A stretch of DNA of 26,199 nt from Scedosporium boydii (Eukaryota > Ascomycota > Sordariomycetes > Microascales > Microascaceae), in the NCBI GenBank assembly GCA_002221725.1, contig NJFT01000358.1, positions 1 to 26,199 on the forward strand, read 5' to 3'. Below, piece by piece: positions 1 through 9,666 of the stretch; the stretch's first letter is position 1; the number at the start of each line of letters is the position of its first letter. The translations under genes were made by a program, and so were the position numbers. The notes beneath the pieces are model-generated. The model was not told where the DNA came from, did not search any database, and saw only the letters and a program-made list of their open reading frames with translations.

Positions 1-426
1 AAGGGAGGGGAGTCTTGGAGAAGAACGCCTGGAACCAGCGTGCCGGACTCGTTCTCTTCCCTTCTTTCTCTACCTTGTTGATGCAGGCAGGAATGGGGGG
101 GAATGTGGGATGTGCTGCGGGAATGGGGCAAAGAGGGTTGATAGACAAATACAAGACTACAGAGTCGCTCGCTACGAAGCAGTGGGTAATAATAGTAAGG
201 GGGGCCATGGGAGCATAGGAGTCGGCGGGATGTACGATTTTATCTTCGGATTATGTAGAACAGGGATTGGGGACTTATGTCCGTGCTATATTATCATCAA
301 GTCATTAACTTGGTCGTCGTAGGAGCGGGAATGGCGTTAAGCTTGAAATAGATCAGACAGGCGCTTGGGAGAATATGATATTTGATAAATGGGCGACAAG
401 GAGGCTGTCGAACGCAGAGCGAGAGG

Positions 427-441
427 ACGAAGTACTTGTAC
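427..441. repeat. GTAC-arm repeat, ACGAAGTACTTGTAC
   Basis: The sequence has a GAAGTAC unit followed by GTAC-TT-GTAC, an inverted repeat with a 2-nt spacer. It is the leftmost member of the hairpin family in this intergenic region. Confidence 0.5.
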
Positions 442-1486
442 AGTTTGAGCAATGACAGGCCAGAGTACGAAGCGACCCATCAAATCAAGTGGCGCCCAAG
501 CGGGAGCAGAGGGGACACTGGAGCGATCCAACGTTGATGTGGAGAACACTACCCATGATCCATGCGACGTCGTCCTCCGGAAGACTTGCCCGGAAAGGGA
601 AAGGGTTGCAGGGGCTGGAATCGCTACGAGGTACAGCATGAGTATGTCGAAGTATGAGGATGAAGTATGAAGTATGGATGTCACATCAATGTTGTCGAGG
701 AATGGGAATGAGAATAAGAATTGAATACTTCGTGGTTAGCATCAATTGATGGCAGGGCAGGGATACCGCACCCATTAGTAATTAGTAGTTACTGCATCCC
801 AGAGAAACATCATTGATGCCCTTTCTCGAATAATTTCGATGTTCTTGTTAATATCCATCTTTGATCTTTATATTGAAGCGCCAGTTTTACCGCACGTGGT
901 CCATCAATGTCTTTCTCCGGTGTATTTCGTACTTCGCTTCGTAGTTGTACAAACAAAGCACACTTTATCCAAGTATACATCAATTAATCAAATGCAGTAT
1001 TCTCACAATATCCAGTCCTCCACATGTCCTCAATGCTACCATGATACTTTGACCATGCTTTACACGACACTACAAGTATTGGTGTATGTACATATTAGTG
1101 GCCTTCGTACTGCACTCCTTCATCCACTTGACGCCTCGATTTCATCTTCTCCCCCCACACCCACCGGCTCTCTGCATCCCAATGGGCTGGTTCTTGGGAT
1201 TAATCGTTGATGATTGCGGTGTATTTTAGTATACTTTGCAGTTGGCTACTTCGTACGTGGGCCCTGAGAACTCCACCATCGTACACTTCTTCGTCATGGC
1301 AGGGCCTGCCCTAACCTTTTTCCCTCAATTTTCCCATCTTGCTCATGAGGACGTGGGCCTGGAAATAATACTCGTGACTCTGGATTAATCGATCAAATCT
1401 AATCTTATTCTCAAAGTGCGTGAGGTCCTCGCTGCACTCGCCAAAAGCAGCGGACAAGACTCCACTACTTGATACAAGCGACCGAA

Positions 1487-1497
1487 GTACGAAGTAC
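1487..1497. repeat. GTAC-GAA-GTAC hairpin
   Basis: This is a perfect four-base inverted repeat (GTAC/GTAC) around the spacer GAA. It is preceded by another GAA, so GAAGTAC occurs twice in tandem. Confidence 0.6.
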
Positions 1498-2158
1498 AAG
1501 TCTGTTTGGCTCTTCATCAGAAGTCTGTACATCAATGCAAACAGAGATCAGCAGCAGAGGCGCAAAGGCAGCGTTGAATTAGCCATGCAGGTGACGTGGT
1601 CGATTTGATGGCGATCAATATCACGAATACAATAATCGATACTCCATGCTCAGCCCTTCAATTAAGGGATGCAGTTAAAAGTACAAACATGGCTTTTTGC
1701 TGTCCTTGTAGATGGGACGGTTGTACCGCGTGCTGCGGTGGTACGCCGTTGTCAATCGATTCATTCATCAATGATCTATTCAAGATGACCGGGAACACAG
1801 CATGAATCGAATCCAACCAGTACGCTACATGTTATCAAGTAGCTAAATCGACGGCTGTCAATTCATCAATGATGGAGTAATTGTGTTTGGAACAAGGGCG
1901 AGAAAAAATTGATACCATCAAGGAAAACATGCCGAACCTACTGCTGGGTCTTCCATCACTCTTCTATCCACTGGGAAGTGAACCCCATTCCCCGGCGGTA
2001 AACCTCGCTACCGGGGAACGAGACAACAGGAACCGGATAGGCGGGATGCGTGGGCCTGGGTTAGGCCTGTGTGCTTCATACATAGGCTGCCGGGAAGGGC
2101 CCTGAAACAAAAGTGAAGGAGAGAAAACGAGAAAAATCCTTCCAAGGCGTGGGAAAGG

Positions 2159-2176
2159 GTACTTCGTACTTCGTAC
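2159..2176. repeat. Tandem GTACTTC repeat
   Basis: Two GTACTTC units end in a further GTAC, so GTAC-TTC-GTAC-TTC-GTAC forms two overlapping hairpins of the family. This is the longest tandem member seen. Confidence 0.65.
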
Positions 2177-3404
2177 TTTGCGACTCATCCTCGGCAAGCT
2201 AAGCCAAGGACCCAAACTGTCGGATCCCCTACTAAATCTTGGATCATTCCCCTCTTTGACTCCCTCCATCGACCGGCCTAGGACCGAGCCATTTCGCTTG
2301 AAATAGCACCTGAGCCCTACTTTAGCCCTACGAAGACGATGGCGAAGACGATGCGAGATTAGAAGAAGCCTGATTTGACACTAGTTTGCACTTGGAAGCA
2401 CATATCCCAAGCCATCGGTCGATCCGTTGATATTTTTTCTATTACGTACTTCTTTCCCCTCCACCAGTCGTGGCTATCACTAGGTTGGGGGCAATCGATT
2501 GATTCCTTCGTTCTCCCCTCCGGGCTAGGTGTATGCGTACATTACCTGCTCCTCGGCTGGATGCAAGCGTGAGCAAGATCAAACTGCAATTCGTCGAGAG
2601 GACCCGACCGCACGGTACGCTGGCTACGCGAAGCAGTCTCCAGCCCAACGGCGGTGATGAAATAGACACTAGTCTGCCTGCCCTGCAGTGAAGTATTCGT
2701 GACCAGCAGAACACTGCAAAGTACGAAGTATACAGGAATTGCGCAGTCTTGACTCCCCTGCGAGCTGAGCCCTCTTGTCCTGCTGCCGTCTTTGTCATTC
2801 CTGACAAGTTCCCAGAGCTGCATCCGAGAGAATTGAAAAACCAGCCCGGACTGGGATTAGTTTCCCATCGGCCCAGCCAAACATCTCTCGTCACCTTCAC
2901 ATTATTGCCTGTTTGAGCGCGTCGTACATGTACATCGTACCCGGCGTAGCAAGAGAAATGTTGTGCTTTTCTTCCCTGCAAGCACTGGGCCGCGACCTGC
3001 CTCAATAGCCCATGTGACTATTTCGTGGGTGGACGGCGTCCATCCAGATCACGACAATGGACCCAGCCGTCTGGGTCACCAATAGCGGAACGACCCTAGC
3101 ACCAACCCAAGTGCATCATCTCCCCCCTTCCCCTCCCCTCCCCTCCGTCGGGTCCAGGTGTTTGTTGGCAGGCTTGCATTGGAAAATTTTCCAACCCTCA
3201 TCCTCGACGCCTTTTCCTTTTTGTCCAAGCGAAGGTTTTGCCCCAACGGGCGCCAACATCGTATGGAAATGCATCAGTGAGATTACAAGGTGGAGTCTCG
3301 TAAACTACATCAAATGTATGTCCACTATGAGCATGTGTTCTTGCAAGAAACCAAGTGTTCCCCTCCTTTTTTTGCCCGACCCGACCAATGATGCTTTGTT
3401 TGCG

Positions 3405-3419
3405 TTGTACGAAGTACAA
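3405..3419. repeat. TTGTAC-GAA-GTACAA hairpin
   Basis: Six-base arms, perfectly complementary, flank the spacer GAA. The arms extend two bases beyond the GTAC core. Confidence 0.65.
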
Positions 3420-3767
3420 ATTGATGAGCTCGTTCGTCCAGAGGCACACCCCCCAAAAGTCCCCTCGTCATTACGTTACCGTTGTCGGGGATGCGGACGT
3501 GCTTTTCCGAGGATATTTCTCCGATTTATTTACGGGTAAAGCCAGGCCCCGTTTGAAGCGTGGGCAAGATGGGGGGGACGGGATGGACTGTTCCACTTTG
3601 TGGGTGCTCCAGAGAAACGATGGAAACATTCTAGGTCCACGGGAGAAGGATAAGGCTCGTAAAACTTGATTTTCTTTTTCCCCCCTCCCGAGAATTAAAG
3701 AGAACGATAGAAATATGCAGCAGGAGTTAAAACATTGAGGAGATCGAAATGTGTGGTACATCTACGT

Positions 3768-3781
3768 TGTACGAAGGTACA
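3768..3781. repeat. TGTAC-GAAG-GTACA hairpin
   Basis: Five-base perfect arms flank the four-base spacer GAAG. Two further GAAGTA-containing units follow at 3821-3840. Confidence 0.55.
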
Positions 3782-3940
3782 TACATCCTCGAAGATGTTG
3801 AGCGAGCCGCCTTCTTAGGACGAAGTACATACGAAGTAGGGCTAGATTACGGGACAAAAAGACCAAGTATTGTCAAGAACCCTGTTGCCGAATTTTATTC
3901 ATGTCTTTTCTAGTTTGCAATGGAAACCCTAAAAATTCAA

Positions 3941-3958
3941 AACGTACAAAGGTACGTT
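3941..3958. repeat. AACGTAC-AAAG-GTACGTT hairpin
   Basis: Seven-base perfect arms flank the four-base spacer AAAG. The spacer differs from the GAA/TTC class but the GTAC arm core is the same. Confidence 0.55.
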
Positions 3959-4807
3959 GGGGGGCGAATATCAACCGGTCTAGATCCCCTGTCGATTCTT
4001 GTCCAAACTCTTGGGATTCTCCCCTAGTTCACAGATTGCGGAAGTTTCTGCCAACAAAACAAGAGTTGATCAAGAAATATTTTAAGTGCACACCCCCTTT
4101 GCGTTGATTTAGGGGCCTCGAGTTACAAGGAGAGGGGGCGAGGTTTGGGTACCTGCTAGGACACCCAACTGACCGGTTCCACGTCCAAACTCTGCACGGC
4201 GACTGGCTACGGGACAGATGGGAAATCATTTGTGTGTCCGAGTCGGATCTCTGGCCCGTCCCGTGTCGGCATTTACATTTACCTGGCCATTGGTGAAAAG
4301 AGGAAATCGAAATCAGCTGGTCGACACCCATGCCCTGAAAAGTTTTCTCGGGAAATGGTATGAAAACAAGCTCTTTGACCGACATGGCCCATTGAAAAAC
4401 TAGCATGAGGCGGCCGGTTCGCGACCCTCCCACTTACGAAGTATATTCCAATTCCAATGCATGAACTGAACGCCATCCGGTGAGCGGAGAGGAGAGGGAG
4501 GTGAGTGGTTGGAAGACCCAGCGAGATGAAATCACGAATCTGTATTGGCCCGTTGTCCTCACTCGGCTCCGTCAATGCAACCCTCCCTCTGCAGAAACAA
4601 TAGTCCTCGCAGACCAAACGTGAACTCCCCTTCCTCTGCGGTGTGGACGCGAAAAAAAAAGAAAACACCATCAATGAATGGGAATCTACTTCTAGATGGG
4701 AAACAAAAGATCCTTGAGAGATGTAACGATGTCGGTGTCGGCGGTCGCATAATACGTCTTGTTTTACTCATGTCGACGAACCGCCCCTCCGCCCCTCCTT
4801 GTTTTAC

Positions 4808-4820
4808 TGTACTTCGTACA
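4808..4820. repeat. TGTAC-TTC-GTACA hairpin
   Basis: Five-base perfect arms flank the spacer TTC, the reverse-orientation form of the GAA spacer. Confidence 0.6.
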
Positions 4821-6241
4821 TCGTCATTTCCATCATGCTCTTGACCACATCGTAAATGGCTGTAAAGATGTGGCTGCCTCGTCGTTGGATTGGGAGGCTG
4901 TAAGTGGCCCAAACAGAGAAACAATAAAGAGCGACGAGGGACCAGGAGAATCAGAGAGAAAAATTTAGTACCGCCGGCGTCGACCCGAAGGGAGCTGAAA
5001 AGCCCCCATTGTTTATTCTATTCTATTCGTTAGAAAGAATTTCTTCGAGAGACAGGCTGTTGGGGCCGAGAGAAATCATCATCCTGTCTACGCCACATCC
5101 CTACCGCCAATCTGTTAGTTCTTGATCCTTCAGCATCCAGAGTGTCGGGTTCCCGCCCATCGCACCGGTTAGTGAAGAAAAAGCGAAGACTTTTTTGCCC
5201 ACGTCCGAGGTCTTGGGTCAAGCCCAGAGCCACTCGGGAAATCCGGGGGACGTGTTTGTCGAATCGGAGGGGAGATCAGTCGGCTCAACAAGTTGCTCCC
5301 CATTTTCGATATGCAAGGCGAGTGTCGGGTCGGAGAGGAACCGGTGTGATGGTTTTCTGCCCCGTCACACTTTTTGGCAGTGTGTCTGCCTAGTCGGGGG
5401 TATTTCAACGCCACAAGCCGAATTTATCAAGTGAAAAATAGAAATAAAATAAGAAATAAAAATCGAGGGCTCGAGGAAGGGTTCATGAGAGAACGTTGAG
5501 TTTGGATTTCGTAGAACAAGGCTTACTACATTTGACGTTTTCAAAAACTGGGGTCCGCGGAAAGTTTATCTCAGATCGCGGATTGTTTAATCTTCACAAC
5601 TGCGATCGGAACCGACGCATTAATAGCTACGATCGTAACTCTCGGGAAAGTGGAGGTTCTCGTGCACGTTTCTAAACTCGTTTTCTAAACTTCGACACGA
5701 GAGTTTACTCATTCCCTTGCAGATGAGCGGAATCTTTAAATCTTCAATTAAATGTCACCGATGTCTATTGGATTTAGGATTTCTCCGATACACAACTACT
5801 CGTGCTAGCCTATAACTCTAACCCGATTATTACGAGAGAATTGGGCTCGGCTTCGGATAACGTTTGCCGCGTCGGCCTCGCGGTCCTGAGTTGCAGAGTT
5901 ACGGAACCATGACGCGTGCTATACGACCACGTGACTTCGTTGACATCTCGTATACTCCGAGACATCGATCTTCGGTCGAACTTGGACTTCTCAACGTTTC
6001 CAAGCTCTATATAGACTGCTGCCTTCATGTCAGCCTCTCCCGCCTTGTCAGCTTCTTCCCGAAGGGTTGGGAAAGATGGTGTGTGCGGAACATTGGCGTT
6101 GTCAACTGCTCAACAAATAAGGGTGAGGCTGCCCCGAGCGAAGATCTACATATTCTGGAGAAATTATAGCAGCCGCCACAGCTTCTGAACCGGGTTCCAT
6201 ACGAAGTAAGTCGCCAGCAGTGCGAAGTACTCCTTGCTCCG

Positions 6242-6256
6242 GTTTACGAAGTAAAC
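6242..6256. repeat. GTTTAC-GAA-GTAAAC hairpin
   Basis: Six-base perfect arms flank the spacer GAA. The arm sequence has changed on both sides together (GTTTAC/GTAAAC rather than GTAC), so pairing is kept although the bases differ. Related half-sites lie at 6199-6208 and 6222-6230. Confidence 0.6.
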
Positions 6257-6300
6257 GACAAGTCAAAAGGGTTCCGAGAGAGCGGAAGTCATGAACGTGG

Positions 6301-7027
6301 CTACTCACTTCCAAGCAAAGCGTAGATCGGCATCTCACGTAATGACTCTAACTCAGTTCGGCATAGGGATGACAAGCTGCCCCCGGTTTATTGGAGCGGA
6401 GGAAGCTAGAGCATGAGATAGTGGCACAATTTCAGCTCTCCCACCGTGGTCACCGTGGTATTACCGTGGCCTTCGCGTGCTTGGCTTCTTTTTCCCCAGA
6501 CTTTAACCTCGACGCTACTCCACCATTTCCGCTACTTCATGTGCGCAGTTGGGTTGGCTGTGTGCTCATGTACAATAGACAAACGCTGGATAACAGCTCC
6601 TATTAGCGAACGAACTAATTCGGTGTTGGCGGTAGGATGCCCGGCGTTGAAATCCCGGAACTCTGTACACCTTCCGGTGAGGGGGAGGGAGGGAAGAACT
6701 TTTTCAGTCGTCAGCTAAGTTTAATCGAGAAGAACAGGATGGGAAGGTATGTCACCGGACCCCTTACCCTGTTGCCTTACCCCGGTCTACATTCATTTCA
6801 AGTTTTTTTCCTCTTTTCCCTTCCTTAAAGATTGAGATGAGCATTGCCGCACGGTTACGGCGCGATAGTTTTCTTCTTTCCTTCTCCGGTGTGTTCCTGA
6901 TGGTTTAATACACTCCCCAATGCCGGTTTACCTTTCTCTTCCTTATTTGCACTCGCGCGCCTCCGGTGCCCTCTGACGAATTCCCTTTTCTTCCCTTCAT
7001 GGGCTGGGGAATGATCTCAATACCGCC
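6301..7027 (+). promoter_or_regulatory. Upstream region of the DUF7703 membrane-protein gene
   Basis: No gene is supported here. The last 250 bp before the ATG at 7028 contain pyrimidine-rich runs (around 6795-6828 and 6871-6890), as is common in fungal promoters and leaders. Near 6440-6470 the word ACCGTGG occurs three times in close succession. No clear TATA box was identified. Confidence 0.35.
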
Positions 7028-8167
7028 ATGGCGATCGGCGACACAGGCATCTCCATCCAAGACCCTCCCCTCAACACCGGAAATCTCGTGCTCATCGTCG
7101 TCTTCCTCAGCATCGCGCTGTACAACTTCATCGAGCTCAATTTCATCATCTACGCGACCTTCAAGAAACGGCGCGGCCTGTACTTTTGGAGCTTCCTCGT
7201 CGCCACATGGGGCATCGCTCCGTACGTCATCGGATTCCTCCTCAAGGCTCTACGGTACAATAATCATAGCTGGCTCTATGTTACCCTGATTATCATAGGT
7301 TGGATCCCGCTGGTTACGGGACAGTCCGTCGTTCTCTACTCGCGGCTTCACCTTGTTGTCTATGACAGAAAAGTCTTGCGCGCTGTGCGGTACATGATTA
7401 TTATCAACGCCATTATTTGCCATGTCCCCATTATTGTAATGGTGTATGGTGCCAATTCGTCCAACCCAGAACCCTTCATCAAGCCTTACTCCGTCTACGA
7501 AAAGATCCAGGTCACCATCTTCTTCATCCAGGAGGTCATCATCTCCAGCTTATACATCATCGAGACGACCAAACTCATGCGCGCCCAGAGGGAAATCCGA
7601 AGCAGCAGCAGTAGGCGAAACCTCATGGCACACCTCATCATCGTTAACGTCGTCGTCGTCGTGCTGGATATAACCCTCCTCGGACTCGAGTACTCCGGGC
7701 TATATAGCGTGCAGACGGCATACAAGGGACTTGTTTACAGCGTCAAGCTAAAGGTAGAGTTCAGCATCCTTAATAAGCTCGTCGACATGATGCACGGTTC
7801 CACGGGCGGCAGTTCGTGTGATCGGACGCTTAGCGGCGGCGATGCCCTCCATCTGGAACTGGGCGATCGGCCTGCGGGACCTCCCAGAATCGGATACGTA
7901 TCCTACGTTAGCGCCGAACCGAACGGGAGCTCCGAACCAATGGGGAATTCGGTAGTCATGACGAGGGCTGTTATGGTGTCAAGAGATGGAGATAGCGCGC
8001 TCTCGGATTATGACATCGTCGAGGCTCGGGAGAGGGAGAATTGGCATGACGATGTTATGGCGCCCACTAGGGACTCGGGTATTGCGACTGCTCATCTCAG
8101 GAGACACCTTGATGGAATACGGTCACCGTCCGAGCCGGAGGAACGCTTCGCGAGGCCATCTCCCTGA
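7028..8167 (+). CDS. Seven-helix integral membrane protein, DUF7703-like
   Basis: An uninterrupted frame of 379 codons starts at an ATG in good context (CCGCCATGG). Residues 20-252 hold about seven hydrophobic segments (roughly 20-45, 52-72, 82-107, 118-141, 160-180, 198-222, 232-252). Basic loops such as KKRRG (46-50) and the Arg/Ser-rich stretch near 186-197 lie between them. From about 253 to the end a soluble, Ser/Pro/Glu-rich tail is predicted, probably cytosolic. The order of helices and phrases such as LVVYDRKVLRAVRYMIIIN and LVYSVKLKVEFSILN match fungal membrane proteins now grouped as DUF7703. The biochemical function of that family is not known to me, and receptor-like activity would be speculation. 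No intron is needed. No neighbour suggests a pathway. Confidence 0.85.
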   Translation: MAIGDTGISIQDPPLNTGNLVLIVVFLSIALYNFIELNFIIYATFKKRRGLYFWSFLVATWGIAPYVIGFLLKALRYNNHSWLYVTLIIIGWIPLVTGQSVVLYSRLHLVVYDRKVLRAVRYMIIINAIICHVPIIVMVYGANSSNPEPFIKPYSVYEKIQVTIFFIQEVIISSLYIIETTKLMRAQREIRSSSSRRNLMAHLIIVNVVVVVLDITLLGLEYSGLYSVQTAYKGLVYSVKLKVEFSILNKLVDMMHGSTGGSSCDRTLSGGDALHLELGDRPAGPPRIGYVSYVSAEPNGSSEPMGNSVVMTRAVMVSRDGDSALSDYDIVEARERENWHDDVMAPTRDSGIATAHLRRHLDGIRSPSEPEERFARPSP

Positions 8168-8857
8168 CACTACAGACCCCTTCTAGCATTTGGACAACGA
8201 CGGACACCATGAACATCATCTGTATCGAGCCACATGTACACGGAACTCAACCGATATGTGTATGTGCACTGGAAATATTGCCGGCGAAACAACCCCGAAA
8301 CGGATGGAAGCAATAACCCTGGAGGGTAACGAGGACACCCTCAACACGACTGCTATACAAACGCCGTCAAATGGTAGCCCATTCCCCGTCTACGGCCCTT
8401 TACCTCGAGAAGGGCTACCGGAGTGAAGCAGATTCGCCATGCTCTCAACCCGAACTTGAGAGTTCTCATGCCTTTCAGTCGCGGCATGGGAGAAGATTAT
8501 ACCCTGAGGATCGAAGAGGAACTATGCTCCGACGTGAGCGAGTTATATGATATAGTCTTGGCGAGGCAAGACTGGACTATACGTTGCCATGGAGGAACCC
8601 TAGACGGGGCTGTCGAGCGACGTACATCACGAACATCGCGCCATGGCACCTTTCTACTGTGCGGCCCCTGACGATTGGAATATCTCCAGCCCAAAGTTCA
8701 GTGACTTCGTCGAAAAAGAACTGAGCGATGGGAGTTGCCATTGGGAACGATGACCACCAATAGGTCAAAGAAGAGGAGGGAAACCGATGATTGTCTTCAG
8801 GACGCCCACAATGAACAATATGGACCTGGTTGGGAGAGGATCAAACAACACATCCAA
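8168..8857. other. Intergenic stretch between the membrane-protein gene and tRNA-Gly
   Basis: No gene is supported. The first part is probably the 3' untranslated region of the upstream gene. An inverted repeat, GGTAGCCC at 8373-8380 and GGGCTACC at 8412-8419, could form an eight-base stem with a 31-nt loop. Small open frames here have no recognisable product. Confidence 0.5.
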
Positions 8858-8940
8858 GCACTAGTGGTTTAGTGGTAAAATTGGTCGTTGCCATCTCGCA
8901 CAGTTTCGACTAGCCCCCGGTTCGATTCCGGGCTAGTGCA
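8858..8940 (+). tRNA. tRNA-Gly(GCC) with a 12-nt intron
   Basis: A full cloverleaf folds. The acceptor stem is GCACTAG (8858-8864) with CTAGTGC (8933-8939), and the discriminator base is A8940. The D arm starts GTTTAGTGGTAAAAT. The anticodon stem is GGTCG (8883-8887) with CGACT (8907-8911), with one G-U pair. The anticodon is GCC at 8890-8892. The T stem is CCCGG/CCGGG around TTCGATT (8916-8932). Removing the 12-nt insert 8894-8905, one base after the anticodon, restores a seven-base loop, which is the normal place for a nuclear tRNA intron. The internal A box (TGGTTTAGTGG) and B box (GGTTCGATTCC) for RNA polymerase III fit consensus. CCA is not encoded, as expected for a nuclear gene. Confidence 0.96.
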
Positions 8941-8957
8941 GAGATTCTTCAGTTTCA

Positions 8958-8964
8958 TTTTTTT
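8958..8964 (+). terminator. RNA polymerase III terminator of tRNA-Gly
   Basis: A run of seven T residues begins 18 nt after the tRNA 3' end, and a second run of six T lies at 8971-8976. T runs of this length end pol III transcripts. Confidence 0.75.
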
Positions 8965-9666
8965 CGCTTCTTTTTTGTGGCCTTTGTGGGCACATTAAAT
9001 AGGGTAGCAAGCGGGACGGTTCGTGATCTCCACTTTGGGTGGATGCGCCCAGTCGGGTCTTCCCTTGTTCTGGGGACGAGAGTTGAGGACGACTTTTGGA
9101 CTGTTCGGACGTCGAGGCTTCCTGAGCGAGGAGGCCCGTTGAAATTTGCTTCCAAAGTATATATACAGACAGACCTCTATAAATATTCAAATTTAATGAC
9201 CTAATATTTAATTAAATAATGTGCCGTAAGTCATTCTCGTTGATATGGAGGAGAAGTATAGAACATCTCGTTTTAGTTGAAGGGTTGTTTTACGTCATTA
9301 TCATGATGAGATCTAATGTGGCTCTATAATTTGTTAAGAGAAAAGGATGCTCTTTAAGATATATACATTGGAGTCTTGCGGCGATAATAATTGGCGTACG
9401 TTCCTAGGCATCTAGAAAGCAATGGGACAAGCGACTGGGCGATATGACCCTCACGCCTAGGCTAAAACCAGCAACCTTTGACCTCGACTGACCTCTTATA
9501 GGAAGCCAGTAGGAAGCTAGGAACGGGCGTCGATGCAACATTCAGTGAGCAGTGGTGAGTTGCGGCAATCCCTACTCGAGTCAACCGCAGCAAGATTGCA
9601 CACCTTCGAACGAGATGATATATAAACGAAAACAAAATTGAATCTTATACAACGCCAGGTTTCCTA
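8965..9666. other. AT-rich intergenic stretch, possible degenerate element
   Basis: No gene is supported. Positions 9155-9225 and 9330-9400 are strongly AT-rich, unlike the flanking DNA. The phrase ACCTCTATAAATATTC at 9172-9187 resembles, from memory, the terminal repeats of some pogo-type fungal DNA transposons. I could not find a matching inverted copy, so this is only a hint. The right part holds the 3' end of the minus-strand gene that stops at 9667. Confidence 0.35.

Larger units (their letters stand above)
1..6300. other. Gene-poor intergenic region, no supported gene
   Basis: I find no convincing coding gene here. Open frames reach at most about 187 codons, match no family I recognise, lack believable splice joins and often run through the repeated GTAC-type hairpins. 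What the stretch does hold is many short inverted repeats built on GTAC arms (listed separately), several ATCAATGAT-like words between about 740 and 1875 and again near 4669, an A-rich patch around 5433-5465, and scattered pyrimidine runs. Stretches such as 5480-6020 read like ordinary intergenic DNA or a very decayed element. A non-coding RNA or a lineage-specific small gene cannot be excluded. Confidence 0.6.

Noticed and set aside
2159..2176. Resemblance of ACTTCGTA to the arm of the phage P1 loxP site
   Set aside because: Only about eight bases are shared, with no 8-bp spacer and full arm arrangement. It is coincidental.
2442..3005. 187-codon frame on the minus strand
   Set aside because: It runs through a GTAC-arm repeat, has no family resemblance, and lies in a region with many random frames on both strands.
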